Assembly (NCBI GenBank): GCA_002118135.1
Contig: BDIU01000395.1
Coordinates: 1 to 64,000, forward strand
DNA from: Trebouxia sp. TZW2008
Lineage: Eukaryota > Chlorophyta > Trebouxiophyceae > Trebouxiales > Trebouxiaceae
Length of the DNA stretch: 64,000 bases
Direction: 5' to 3'
This document shows, one piece after another, positions 13,501 to 23,600 of this stretch. Position 1 is the stretch's first letter. Every line of letters starts with the position of its first letter. Below the pieces are notes generated by a model that saw only the letters and a list, made by a program, of their open reading frames with translations, was not told the origin of the DNA and ran no database searches. Made by a program: the position numbers and the translations under genes.

Positions 13501-14193
13501 AGGCTCAGCATATGCTCACGACTGTGAGCTTGATCTGCAAATCCGAAGCAAAGGTCCTCAAAACTAAAAAGAAAGGATTCAAAGGAGTCTTGAAATGGCT
13601 TAGTGGGTCTTGCAGGTGGGGCAGCTACAAGGGCAGTTGCAGCAGAAGGAGAGTCACATGCAAGGGCTGTTGCAGCAGCATGCCCAACACACCTCAAGCT
13701 TGTCCCATCAGCGCCAACAGCTGCTGGATCAGGTGAGCAATATCTCTTTGCACTTTTAGTATGCCTTGGAAGACTTGTATTGAATCACTTGCCCATGAAA
13801 CTCTCCATGCCAGCCATTGTTGAAACTCGCCTCCAACAAGCTGAGTGTACATGCTGACTTACATGCTGTAGCAAGCTTGCTGACCCATGCGTCTGTAATC
13901 GCAGCCTCTGTCTGCAGCACTACATGCACAAGATCAGCAACAGTACATGTCACTTACGTATGCACAGCAAAGCTACAGCTGAGCTTGCAGAATCCAAACC
14001 TTGTTTGCTTCAGATGACTGAGCTGCAGAGCAAGCACTCCCAGGAGCTGAAGCAAGTGCAAGCACGAGTGCAAACTGCGGTTGCCACCAAGGACGACACC
14101 ATTGCAGCACTAAAGAAGCAATTGGGTGATCTGACTCAGCGATTGCAATCAACAGAGGCTGTGCTGCATCAGCAACAAGCCGAGCTGTGTTAA
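1555..14193 (+). CDS. CEP131: Centrosomal protein of 131 kDa (CEP131/AZI1) homologue
   Basis: CEP131 is a centriolar-satellite and ciliary transition-zone protein. Exons: 1555-1642, 1750-2231, 2715-2867, 3342-3415, 3895 to about 4370 or 4427, 4759-6735, 7586-7779, 8209-8337, 8631-8789, 9502-9587, 10034-10171, 11246-11375, 12058-12279, 12861-13006, 13342-13462, 13625-13732 and 14014-14193. All phases agree except the unresolved 4.4-4.76 kb join. The product is about 1640 residues, longer than the roughly 1080 of animal CEP131. The N-terminal half is disordered and Gln-rich with two IQ-like motifs (AAVRIQRWYRDRQ at 2192-2230; AARIIQHYWREH near 4970). The C-terminal half is coiled coil and follows the family in order: RHLAFIDRLLADK, then RRDIWLADKTKQVKELTVK, then GMEPEIQRLIGKHKAE, ending in VQARVQTAVATKDD. 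The intron after 13006 has a GC donor. The 1750-2231 exon may hide an in-frame intron. Confidence 0.87.
5880..6600 (+). repeat. CAG-rich (poly-Gln) tracts in the CEP131 large exon
   Basis: Three CAG/CAA-rich runs (about 5889-5945, 6098-6130 and 6573-6600) encode polyglutamine stretches in the disordered N-terminal half of CEP131. They keep the frame open on both strands, which produces Leu/Cys-rich shadow frames with no sign of being genes. Confidence 0.85.
7701..8140 (+). repeat. 120-bp tandem array across the donor of CEP131 exon 7586-7779
   Basis: The last part of this exon plus its donor and about 40 bases of intron is repeated downstream. Matching blocks fall at 7706, 7906 and 8026, giving a 120-bp period. 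The second unit (7821-7900) has lost 40 bp of exon-derived sequence. Each unit keeps a GTGAGC/GTGGTA/GTGAGG donor-like site, but the exon parts carry stops or changed codons. The first copy belongs to the real exon, because it alone joins in phase to 8209-8337. Confidence 0.88.
8955..9128. mobile_element. Pogo/Tc1-mariner-like MITE, 174 bp
   Basis: The element lies in a CEP131 intron. It is bounded by TA on both sides and by terminal inverted repeats beginning CAGTAAACTCTCCTTATAA on the left and, on the opposite strand, CAGTCAACTCTCTTTGTAAG on the right. It has no coding capacity and contains repeated TGTCCTTACATC blocks. CAGT ends with a TA target fit non-autonomous Tc1/mariner-pogo elements. 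Related copies occur at 34946-35109 and 45662-45829, with fragments elsewhere in the window. Confidence 0.8.
9742..10033 (+). repeat. Acceptor-side exon relics upstream of CEP131 exon 10034-10171
   Basis: Three partial copies of the acceptor and first part of the downstream exon begin near 9744, 9810 and 9914. All carry the GCTGCARCTGGAT start. The first has a TAG right after it, and the second and third diverge after 16-20 codons. Only the copy at 10034 continues into a full exon that ends in the right phase. Confidence 0.85.
10172..10790 (+). repeat. Donor-side exon relics downstream of CEP131 exon 10034-10171
   Basis: Decayed copies of the 3' part of the exon (the Ala/Glu/Arg-rich end, GAGGCTGCTGAAAG plus donor) recur near 10240-10320, 10440-10570, 10605-10670 and 10725-10785. 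They contain stop codons and indels. This exon is therefore flanked by acceptor copies on one side and donor copies on the other. Confidence 0.8.
11050..11150 (+). repeat. Relic copy of CEP131 exon 11246 (acceptor side)
   Basis: This is a copy of the acceptor and the first 95 or so bases of the exon at 11246, lying 190 bp upstream. It has about ten differences and no donor before the reading frame breaks. Confidence 0.85.
11880..12000 (+). repeat. Relic copy of CEP131 exon 12058 (acceptor side)
   Basis: Here is a near-identical copy of the first 110 or so bases of the exon at 12058, with its acceptor (CAGGGGTCAGGTGA), about 172 bp upstream. It stays open through the copied part, so it is either young or under gene conversion. 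A short copy of the exon's 3' end lies at about 12460-12495, downstream. Confidence 0.85.
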
Positions 14194-15054
14194 GAGCACA
14201 TCATCAGTGTTGTTTGTATCTCCTGCTTGTCTGACTCGTGAACTAGGCCTGCTGAACATGTCAGCACTCAGCAGCACTGGTCATGAGCTCCCCTAGCACA
14301 ATTTGTCATTGATACTTTTTGCAAGTATGCAAGCCATCTTGTCTTTTGAGCTGATCCGAGTTTACATTATGCATGTCAGAATTCGAAATTTCAGGCGCAA
14401 AGTTCCAATTGAAGACTAGAGCAGAATATCAATTGACACACACTATATACATTGTATAGCCGGCAAGCTTTACCTTTGGCTTCAATTGCATATGGGGTGG
14501 TCGCAGAAGGGGCACAGGCTACTGAGAGTAAATTGGAACATTCTATGTCGACAACGCAGCTGGGCGTTCCTCAGCTGTGTGAAGTGCATGAGGGATGTTG
14601 CGCAAGCAATTGAAGCACCACAGTTTCTGCAAAATTGCAGGCTTCTCACAGCAGCAGTGAAAGCTGATGAATCATAGCTGTGCAGCTGTATCACAAGCTT
14701 GAGATATAACATGATTGACAATAGATTGGCAGCGATGGGCTTGCTGCCTTGTATGCGCCAGAAATGCCAATATTCAAATTGCATGTGTTGTCTGACAAAT
14801 GAATTGTGGTTTATTTGAACCATTAGATTTTTTTTGGATGGAAGAGCTCGCATCACAATGGGGATACAATGTTCAGCAGACATGACCTGACATTGTGTTG
14901 ACCTGACATCCCTTTTGGAGTAAACATTTAGATGATATGTCCACAAATGCCCCGATGCAGTGCAGATACTTCATTGACGGCCAATCCACATGGCTCACAG
15001 CAACAACAGGCACGGTCGTCTGCTGCAAGCTGTGTTGAATGCAGATAACATAAT
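14194..15054. other. Convergent intergenic spacer CEP131/TAAC
   Basis: This 861-bp stretch lies between the stop codons of the two converging genes. It should hold both 3' untranslated regions. I see no clear polyadenylation signal, RNA gene or supported coding exon. Confidence 0.6.
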
Positions 15055-18000
15055 TCATATGAGGCCTGATGAGGATTGCTTAACGCGTGTGCCGCGCTGC
15101 CATTTCACCAGCTCCTCATCATATGCCTTGCTGGCATGACCAAGCATGCCCTTGGCTGTGTCAAACGTTGCCAGCTTGATGCCTGCAGACAGCATTGTAC
15201 AGAGTGACTGCAGATACATGATAGTCCAGCCATGATCTCATGCATTGTCAGCTTGCTCAAGCCTTTCATAAGGCAACCAACAGACATTGCCTCACAAAGG
15301 AAGCTCCAAAATTATCTTTCTGACACAGCAGAACCAAGCTTGCTCACCTGTATTGGAAGGTTTTTGAGCACACTGTGTGAGAAGCGCAGATACAAGTCTG
15401 ACTGCTGCTGTGCACTGACAACAATGCAACTCACTACATTTGGGAGGTTCCTTAAGGCTGCTGCTGGTGCTGCTGCTGTACATCAGCAACAATGCAACTT
15501 ACCTTTATTAGGAAGATTTTTGAGGGCGTTGGGCAAAAAGCCCCTATACAAGCCTGGCACGCCGTCCCTTTCCAGCACCTTTTGCAGGGCTTGTCGCGCT
15601 CCCATCGCGCCCACACTCTGTAGCTGTATTTGCCGCCTGCATGTCATGACCAGGATTGTAACAACTCGCCGTCTCAGGGTCAACCCAGGGACTTATCCCT
15701 TGACACTGCATGTTGCAAAGACAATATCTTGATAATGCCCTTCAGTGAGCTCTTGGGCTGAAGCAGAGCTACCTGCTGGCTTGTGGTCAGCAACTGTTGA
15801 CAGCACAGATGCTGCAGCTTCAGCAACATCAGCAGCCGCACAAGCTCTCAACCTTGTAATAAACTTCTGCAATTTTATGCATATGCATATGCATGAGCTT
15901 CAGCCACAGCCAACGTCTTTGCACATTCCCTTGCCCAAGATATGAAAGCAGAAAGCCGAAACACCTACCCAGCTTGTGATGCAACCCAGGGCTGGTTGCC
16001 ACAACAAGCAAAGTAAAGCCTCTGATCATGCAAATGGCAGGGATTTGACAAGCGTAAGCAAAGCCCCTACCTGACAGTATCTAGTGGGTAGCAAAGAGAG
16101 GTGGCAAAGAGCGCGGCTGAGAACCCTTTGGCAAAACCTGGCACATCTGTTGGCATAAGGTCATATGACGCCAATTCAAGCGCCATGTAAGGAGCAATGC
16201 CTGCATTCACGTCAAAGGTCAGTCACCTGTTACTGTTTACTGCTTACATAAGACACGCTGTCAGAGACCCAACAGGGGTGGCTACAGGACACCATGCAAA
16301 CGCTACCAGAGACCCAATGTAGGGCCATATAGACTGTCTGTACTGTGGCTGATTATCACAAAGTCAAAAAAATCATGACATGGTGACACTACGCACTTGT
16401 GATAGTGGTAAACATGAGTGCCATGTAATGGGGAATGCCTGCCAACACATCAAGGTCTCAGTGACCTATGCGATTCATGGCTATGAGTGTCAACATCGTA
16501 ACCTTTGATGTTGTTGTTATGCAAAGCAGGTGATAAATGCATTTGTCAAAATGATTTCGCAGGAGATGGCGCTATTCAAACACGCTTGTCAGCTTTAACA
16601 AGCATATATATGCAAGGTGCATGACGTATGCATTGTGCTTTGTTGTAGTGACACTTGATACAGTGACATTGTCAGCGTAACAACAATGACAGTGGGAACT
16701 TGTCACTGCAATGGTAATTCTGAACGGTGACAACACAATGTGGTGACAGTTTTCTTGGTGACAAACACAATTGTTACATGCGGCAATCACAGTAACAAGT
16801 TTTGCACAAAGCCAGGCCACTTGTTGTGCAAGCAAGACTCATAAGTCATGTGCACTGAGCTGTGCTGCGGGGATGAAGCATAGCAAGAGTGCCACTCCAT
16901 AGATTGTATTCAGGCCTTCTCAAAACAGCCCATCAAAAGCTGCTGAAGACCAGACCCAAATTTGCCGTGCTGTTAGGTGCCAATGCAGGAGCTTCTGTGA
17001 GCAAAAGCAGCCCAGGAACAATTGCTAACCTATCAATGAAGCACCAAGTCCTCGGAAGAAGGCGTTGTAGGAGCCTTCCCTGAACAGGGCTGCAGAGGCG
17101 CCACGAATGCTGCGCATGCTGGGGTCAACAGCTATCCGCAGTCTCAAGGTGTCCAGTGGATATGTGACCTGCAGAGTGTCTTATTTCAGTGCAGGAACTG
17201 CTGAACTGTAAGTTGTGTGTCGATGCATGGTCAGGGCATGATCAGTTGCTAGGGTCCACAGCTATCCGCAGTTTCAGTGTGTCCAGTGGATATGTCACCT
17301 GCAGAATTTTTGTTTTGAGTACCGACATGGCTGAAACAAGTGAAGGCCCAATCTTCTCAGCCCAATGTATGCCGTCAACATGCCCAAAAGAGCTGCAACC
17401 AACAGCTATGTTCAATTTCACTGTATCCAGTGGGTATGTGCCCTGCACAGTTGATGGCTTCAGTGCTCATACTGCTGAAACAAATCTGCACCTTCTGGAG
17501 CCAACAGCTATGCGCAGCCTGGATTCAAGGCGACCTGCATAAAAGCTTTGGTGCCTGCAGATTTTGGTTGCCCTCTTGCACATTTAGTGGTAGTCATGTT
17601 GCTGCAGCAGAAGTGGCATGTCATTGCACTGTGAAGCAAATAATGCTATGCATGATGCTGACCCATTGAACGTTGTGGTGCATGTCTAATACAGCCATGT
17701 CTAGTGCAGTACGCCGGGCCTGAGCAAAGCATGCAGCAAGGACAGAAGTGGAGGGCATTTTGCTTTTTTTGTTATGCATCTAGCAGGCTCACTATCAAGC
17801 TGTGGGGATCACGACTATGATGCAGAGCAATAAGCACTGACTGTAGGGTGAAAAGGATCCCAAGATTCCGAGGGTCTCTGGATGCTATACCAAAGTTGCC
17901 GTGATGCTTCCCAGACATGTTTGGGATGGCTGCTTGGCATGGACATCTTACATGGACGCTTGCCATGAACGTGCTACAGGGACATCCTGTTCAATTCACA

Positions 18001-19076
18001 GGCACAGTATCAAGCATCCACTGCAGCATTGAAGAACAAGCAACATACCAGGGTTGCAGTCATGCCTGCCAAGCCCCCAGCTGCTAGCCTCGCTGAAATG
18101 CTGAGCTCACCTCGCTCATTCCCAAACTTCTTCTTCAACACCTCATAGGAATACAGCTGCGTGGCGCTGTATGGGACGACACGCAAGATCTGCATGCGAT
18201 GACCAATCATTTCATCAGCAGTCTGGCAAACGAGACATGTGTTTTGATGCGTGAAAGCGCATCTGGTGCTGTCCTTGGACTGGGGATCAACATCATGGCT
18301 CGACAACACACTGCATATAGCTTTGCCATTTGCTAGAATGCAGTGCTCTTGACACCTGGCAGCGTACACATTTTCGTGTGCAAGCTATGCAGATTTAGCC
18401 CAGTATGCATGCTGCAATGATTTGAAGCAGCCGTGGTATGCTGACATGGAAGGGCACTGCATGCAAATCAAATGCAATGCTAGACTCGACTTGCAAGAAT
18501 GTAGGACTGTACACGAGGTCAATGCTGATGCATGCATAGTCATACTTGTGGCAGATTGCCTTTCCAGTAGCCCCTGATTCCCTCTGTACGCCCTATAGCA
18601 ACCAAAGCCTGCCATACGCCTCCTTTTCGAACAGCATGCTTGACTGCTCCTTTCTGAAGGCCCCCACTGGTCTGCAGGAGTAGCTTGACCCTGTCGAGAG
18701 GAGCTGTTAAGGTTTTGCCAATAGCACCCGAGACTGCTCCTGCTGTGAATAGAACTGCTGGCCTTGGTATCTGTGACAGAGCGGCAATAGGCCGATGCGT
18801 AACCAGGTATCGCAGATCTGGCTTGTTTTGGACAGTGGTGCTAGCTGCTAGTTCGAAGCAAGGGCTGTGCCGCTGGCGTTTGTGTGTCGACGTCGAATAA
18901 TCCGAGGTCGATGTCTGGTCAACGCTTGCGATCAAGCCAGGGGCTGCAAAGTGGAACCGTGGCTGGCCGCAGACTTGACTTGCTGTTAGCACTGATTGAG
19001 ATGCCACGTCAAGATCAGAGCGCATTTCTGAACGCCTGCGGACCACTGTTAGTCTCCAGCTGCAACCTGCCCTCAC
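15055..19076 (-). CDS. TAAC: Thylakoid/envelope ADP,ATP carrier-like mitochondrial-carrier-family protein
   Basis: TAAC-type carriers exchange adenine nucleotides across plastid membranes. Exons: 19076-18546, 18189-18049, 17168-17030, 16200-16071, 15636-15503 and 15182-15055. All phases agree, giving 400 residues, close to plant TAAC. The three carrier repeats each keep the family signature: TAPLDRVKLLLQT, TYPLDTLRLRIA and CYPLDTVRRQIQLQ. GYWKGNLPQILRVVPYSATQ and LYRGFLPNALKNLPNKGIKL resemble plant TAAC more than the mitochondrial ADP/ATP carrier, which would have RRRMMM. About 100 N-terminal residues rich in Ser, Thr and Arg could be a plastid transit peptide. The Met at 19076 is the most upstream start in frame I could justify. 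A different carrier subfamily is possible. Introns 2, 3 and 5 hold relics of adjoining exons. Confidence 0.92.
15350..15502 (-). repeat. Donor-side relics of TAAC exon 5
   Basis: Two decayed copies of the 3' end of exon 5 and its donor lie downstream in transcript sense: about 15425-15455 (CAATGCAACTCAC around the donor) and about 15353-15407. They lack an intact frame. Confidence 0.75.
15872..15900. repeat. (ATGCAT)n short palindromic run
   Basis: A short ATGCATATGCATATGCAT run lies in a TAAC intron. No function is evident. Confidence 0.6.
16400..16475 (-). repeat. Acceptor-side relic of TAAC exon 4
   Basis: The segment GTGCCATGTAATGGGGAATG and its flank (about 16418-16470) match the start of exon 4 with its acceptor (about 16188-16235). 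It lies upstream in transcript sense. It is too divergent to be coding. Confidence 0.7.
17190..17540 (-). repeat. Acceptor-side relics of TAAC exon 3 (three copies)
   Basis: Copies of the acceptor and first 45-55 bases of exon 3 lie near 17243-17297, 17388-17450 and more weakly 17495-17540. Two still translate to the carrier signature (TYPLDTLKLRIAVDPS and TYPLDTVKLNIAVG), with a CAG acceptor in front, but then lose similarity. They sit upstream of the real exon in transcript sense. Confidence 0.85.
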
Positions 19077-19399
19077 TCGAAGACTTTGAAAGCCGTTAGG
19101 TTAAGGCCTCGGTAGGTTTGAATTCTCGAGGTCTTGAGTTCTCACTGTGCATGCACATTTGAGATTGTGTTTGCGGTCAACTTGTACTTGCAAATCATGT
19201 GCGAGAGTCGAGAGCTGGTTTGTGCTGCACAGGACAGTCGCAAAACATTCCATTTTATTTAGTGAGTTGGCTGGATCCACCAGAACTCATGTCCGAGCTG
19301 TGCTCTTTATGATGGCACAATTTGATGCACGTACGTATGTGCCCTGTTGACTTGATCCCTGCAAGAGGCACAGGATTCTGAGTCTTAACTATATGCCTG

Positions 19400-19776
19400 T
19401 TGCAAGGACACCTCATCACCACATGCGGCTTGCCCTCTGTAAAGAAATCTTGTGCTGGTCTTGCTTATAAGAAGCAGGGGCTGTCGAAAATGGCAATCTT
19501 GATGCAGGGTCAGGTGTATCAGCCACCATTTAGCCTGTCCTGTGAGGATGGACTGCATCTTGTCACTGCCAGCAAACTGTAAGGGTTGCTGTGATTGAAG
19601 AAGGTGACCGGCTACCCCTAACAAAGCTCTCCCTTGTCAACTTTAAAAAAGACTCCTGCCACAACATTTTGCTCCATGACGAGCCAGCTACATTTGGAGT
19701 GCTGACCCTGACCAGATGTGCTGTGCACAGTGACACAGCATGGCACTTCCTTAATTGGTCACATGTACGCAAATGA
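19400..19776 (+). pseudogene. Possible gene fragment of unknown family, frame broken near 19580
   Basis: Two consecutive frames read like one protein. 19400-19582 ends FSLSCEDGLHLVTASK and 19579-19776 continues VRVAVIEEGDRLPLTKLSLV then KKDSCHNILLHDEPATFGVL. The join needs a frame change with no credible intron between the halves. I do not recognise the domain. It may be a decayed duplicate of a gene elsewhere, or an expressed exon with an assembly error. It lies between the divergent TAAC and SBNO genes. Confidence 0.28.
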
Positions 19777-19959
19777 CTGCTTGCAGTCATGCATGAATTG
19801 TCCAGACATGGGAAGCCTTGGGAAGACAGCCTTGACAAGAACAAGTTGGCATGAGGTATCAAGTGCAGGCCAACCAGCAGTTCAGTGCCTGCAAGCGCAG
19901 ATCTGCACTATGTGCCAAAGCTCCTTGCTGTGCATATGCTGTTCTGTGCTCGCAAGACT

Positions 19960-20545
19960 TGCTAGAAAGAGCTACTACATTTGGGCATGCTGACTTCCTT
20001 GCAGTCCCAGCCCGATGAGCCGATCTTGAGTTTGCAATACAGGCTGCTACAGCAGAAATCCTTTCCTAGAAAGCAGCTTGTGTTTTGACCTTGTGCTTGT
20101 GATCAAACAGTGCTGGGGACGCAACTCTTCTCGAAGTGGCCACCATAGTGATACAAGACATACATGGCTGATTGGCACACTCTCATCCGCAGCATGCATC
20201 GGTTGACACTCTGCCGCAATCTTACAGGCCGTCAAAGCAGGCACCGAAGACTCTGTTGCACCGGCTGAACGACGACTGCCAAAGTCCTTTGACAGCATCT
20301 ACATACTTGTCAAGCGCTCTCCTGAACACGGCTGCAGTTTGTGAAAGAGCTGAGCGGCAGTGCTTACCCCCTTGGTGCAAAGAGAACTTGCCTTCACCTA
20401 CCTTTCTGGAGGTAGTCATCGCCCGGACGGTTTGAACTTTGAGCGTGGTCGTCAGCAGCAAGCTCTGCCGACGCGCACCCGCAGCACTCAGCTGCGACGC
20501 CCAGCAAACAACACCTTGACTCGAGGCGACATCGGGGCGAGTCAC
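19960..20545 (-). CDS. Hypothetical two-exon small protein
   Basis: Candidate exon 1 (20545 to about 20232) contains a plausible helical stretch, AAVFRRALDKYVDAVKGLWQ, and ends at a GGCCT|GTAAGA donor in phase 2. A fitting acceptor (CTGCTGTAGCAG) near 20048 restores the frame, and the product then reads CKLKIGSSGWDCKEVSMPKC to a TAG near 19960. There is no family match that I know. It would be head-to-head with SBNO, about 100 bp apart. Alternatively it is untranslated or promoter sequence of SBNO. Confidence 0.25.
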
Positions 20546-20645
20546 CAGCAGCTTGGCCCTTAGCAGCTTGCGATCTGCTTGTCGACCTCAGCACAGAATG
20601 CTTGTCCGCGCTTCCGCGAACCTGCGTGCTCCGCCTTGAAATGGA

Positions 20646-23600
20646 ATGATCCAGGCTGGCATGGCGCTGCTCGGTCAGGCTGCGTATAACATCGCGCAGA
20701 ACATCGCTCAGGACCCACAGCACGCAGCACAGGTTGCACAGGCAAGGCAGCAGCATGCAGCTCAGCTTGCAAAAGCACAATTGCAAGCGCAGGCCCATGC
20801 TGCTGCGGTCAAAGCAAAAGCTGCGGCTAAACAAGCTGCGGCTGCTCAAGAAGAAGCCGAGGGTGCTGAGAATTTGGTGACAGGAGCTGCGGTATGACTC
20901 GGTGCTGTGTGCTGTGCTGTGCTATGTGACGGGCACCTCTGAACATCCAATTCACCTTGGAACCTGTGATCTGTCTTTTGCTGAGCACCCACAAAAAGCT
21001 ATAGACAGCGACAGGGCACACTGATTGTGCTAGCCATTGCAGGGGCGAGATGAAGAGGATTCAGAACTGTATTCAAACTACAAACCTGCTTGGAAGGTGG
21101 ATGGGCGACCCCACCCTGATCCAATTGTTGAAACGGCGTCACTAGCTGGCGTCACTCCGCCAGAGCCCAAGTACCAGCACCACCTCCAGGTCTGTACTTA
21201 CGAGAGTGTGACAAGGGCGGCAAATAAATTTTGCCCTGGACCTGCAGTTCCTCTACCCAATTTTTTTGGCAGACACAAGCAGCCATAGACACCTTGCCAT
21301 CAGACTGAACAGAGCTTTGGTAACTGCAGGATTGTGTTGCTGCTGGGCAACTGTCCAATGCTCAGCTGGAGGCTGTGGTATACGCTTTCATGCGGTTTGA
21401 CAAGAATCTGCAGAATGGTAAGCCATTTCCGTTTGTTCTGCATGTCCTGGGCTGCCCTTTTAGACTCCAACTGTGACGCCTCATGCCGCTGACTTTCTTT
21501 CCTTTGTTTTGCATGGATGCTGTCCGTCCAGATCAGCCTTCACCTGGCAGCTGGACCACCCTGTGCATCATGAGTATCTGCTGTACATGCAACACGCATG
21601 GCTCAATCTGCTTGCTTCTAGATAAGCCACCCTTGCACTGGATGGCAAATGTGCTGCTGCCAACACCTGCCAAGAGAGTGTGCATTGTTTGGCATTTGTG
21701 CAATTGTGTGCAGGTTCCAAAGCAGGTTTCTTTCTGGGTGATGGGGCTGGAGTGGGTAAAGGCAGACAAATAGCAGCCATGATTAAGGAAGATCATGCCA
21801 GGGGTGGCACACGTGTCCTGTGGCTCTCAGTGTCTAATGATCTGCGCTTTGACGCTGAGAGGGACCTAGCAGATGTTGGTGCAAGGAACATCCCTGTGTT
21901 CCCAAAGGTGCTGCCATGTTGCATCTCCTGCATTGCAGATGTGTCATGCTGGTGTGTTCTGCGTGCTGACCACAGGCATTTGTGCATGCATTCTGCAGAC
22001 TCGGCTTGTTTGCTGAATGTCGTGGCTGCCGGGGATTCATGCTGACATCCAATCAACTTCAGTTGCACATCGGCATCAGAAGTTATGCTCCCAAGCAATT
22101 GAGCAGGTTGTAAGGCTTTGCCCATGCACATTGCAGGGAAGTTCAGGGCTACCAAAGGGCCGCATAGACAAGCACCACAAGCATGGCGTCATGTTCATCA
22201 CCTACAGCTTGCTCATAGCTTCCTTGAAGAAGACACTGAAGACAGTCGATGAGCAGAACGTGGACCCAAGCGACACAGCTCAGGGTAGTTTGCCAGACCC
22301 TAAGGATCTGGGTGTAGTCCCAGGCACTAGGCTGTTCCATGTGGTTGAATGGCTGGCTGGGCGTGACGGCAAAGGCAATTGCTTGATCATCCTGGATGAG
22401 TGCCACAAAGCCAAGAATCTGATAGCAAAAGAAGGTGAGCTCAGATACTGGGATTTCGTTTACACAGCTAATTTCTTTACAGCAGACCCCATTATGGCAG
22501 GCAAGCGATGGCAAAGGCACAAAGGTGCTGTTGCCCTATGGTTCTTATGCATACCTGGCACAACAACAGATGTAAGCAATGGGTGTGGCTGATGCCTGTT
22601 AGCAAAAGCAGGTAAGCTCAGAATTGGCCTTCTGTGTGCACAGCTGAGTCCTTGACAGAAATCCCTGCACTGACAGGCAATTGATGGCACAGATTTAATG
22701 TTTGATCAATGTTGTGATACGTACATCACACAGAGCACATGTGACCTATGGGTGTAGCCAAGGCCCAAGGCCTCTTTGTCTATTGTGTCGTGTTTCAAGG
22801 TGTGTTTCATATATTCTCTGTGGGTTGCAGGCAGTGCAACTTAAACTGGAAAGGCTGTTGGCGCTCTTCAGGATCTTCTGCCAAATGCCAAAGTGCTGTA
22901 CAGCAGTGCTACTGGTGCTTCACAACCCAACAATTTAGTGTACATGTACAGGCTGGATGCTTCGACTGAGTTATTTGAAGACACTTCTCTGTGGTTTGCA
23001 GGTGGTGCGACTCAAACTGGAAAGGCTGTTGGCGCTCTTCAGGATCTTCTGCCAAATGCCAGAGTGCTGTACAGCAGTGCTACTGGTGCTTCGGAACCCA
23101 ACAATCTAGGGTATATGTACAGGCTGGGTGCTTCTGGGTTCAACCATATGAAGGACATGATTGATACCCTCAACAGGTAGTAAAAGTTCCGACCTCTTGT
23201 ACAGTACTATGTCTGTATTATAGTTCTCTGTCTGAAGAGGATATCTGACTAAATACCAATATTTATCTCATCTCTTCATCTATTTGCATCAAATGTCTAT
23301 TCAAGAAAATATCTTTGTAAACAGCAAGTCAGTCCATTCTTGTCGTAGTGATACTGCAGCCAGGAATTGAACCGTGCATCTGACTGCAGTGGCCCTATGG
23401 TGTAAGAGCAGTCTGCATTGTGAGAAGCGCAGCCATTGCATCAAGAAACCACTGTGAAGGCTCACAGTGCATCTAAATGCCCGAAAGCCATCTGGACTGT
23501 GCTCTTGATCACCCTGTTTGAGGATATGTCTGTGTTGGGCCACGCACACACCTAGCACATATGCTGGAAAGTTTAATCAATTATTGTCATTATTATCACC

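Larger units (their letters stand above)
19077..20645. other. Divergent interval TAAC/SBNO
   Basis: This 1.57-kb interval separates the two divergent starts and should hold both promoters. Apart from the two low-confidence gene candidates listed here (19400-19776 on plus, 19960-20545 on minus), I see no supported feature. Confidence 0.5.

Noticed and set aside
14486..14677. 63-codon plus-strand frame between CEP131 and TAAC
   Set aside because: No family match, no splice partner; length is within chance expectation for an intergenic spacer.
22830..22985. Second SATGAS helicase exon as an alternative real exon
   Set aside because: It contains an in-frame TAA a few codons after its acceptor when read in the required phase.
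23340..23470. tRNA gene on the minus strand
   Set aside because: A B-box-like word is present but the T-stem does not pair and no acceptor stem or anticodon arm can be drawn.
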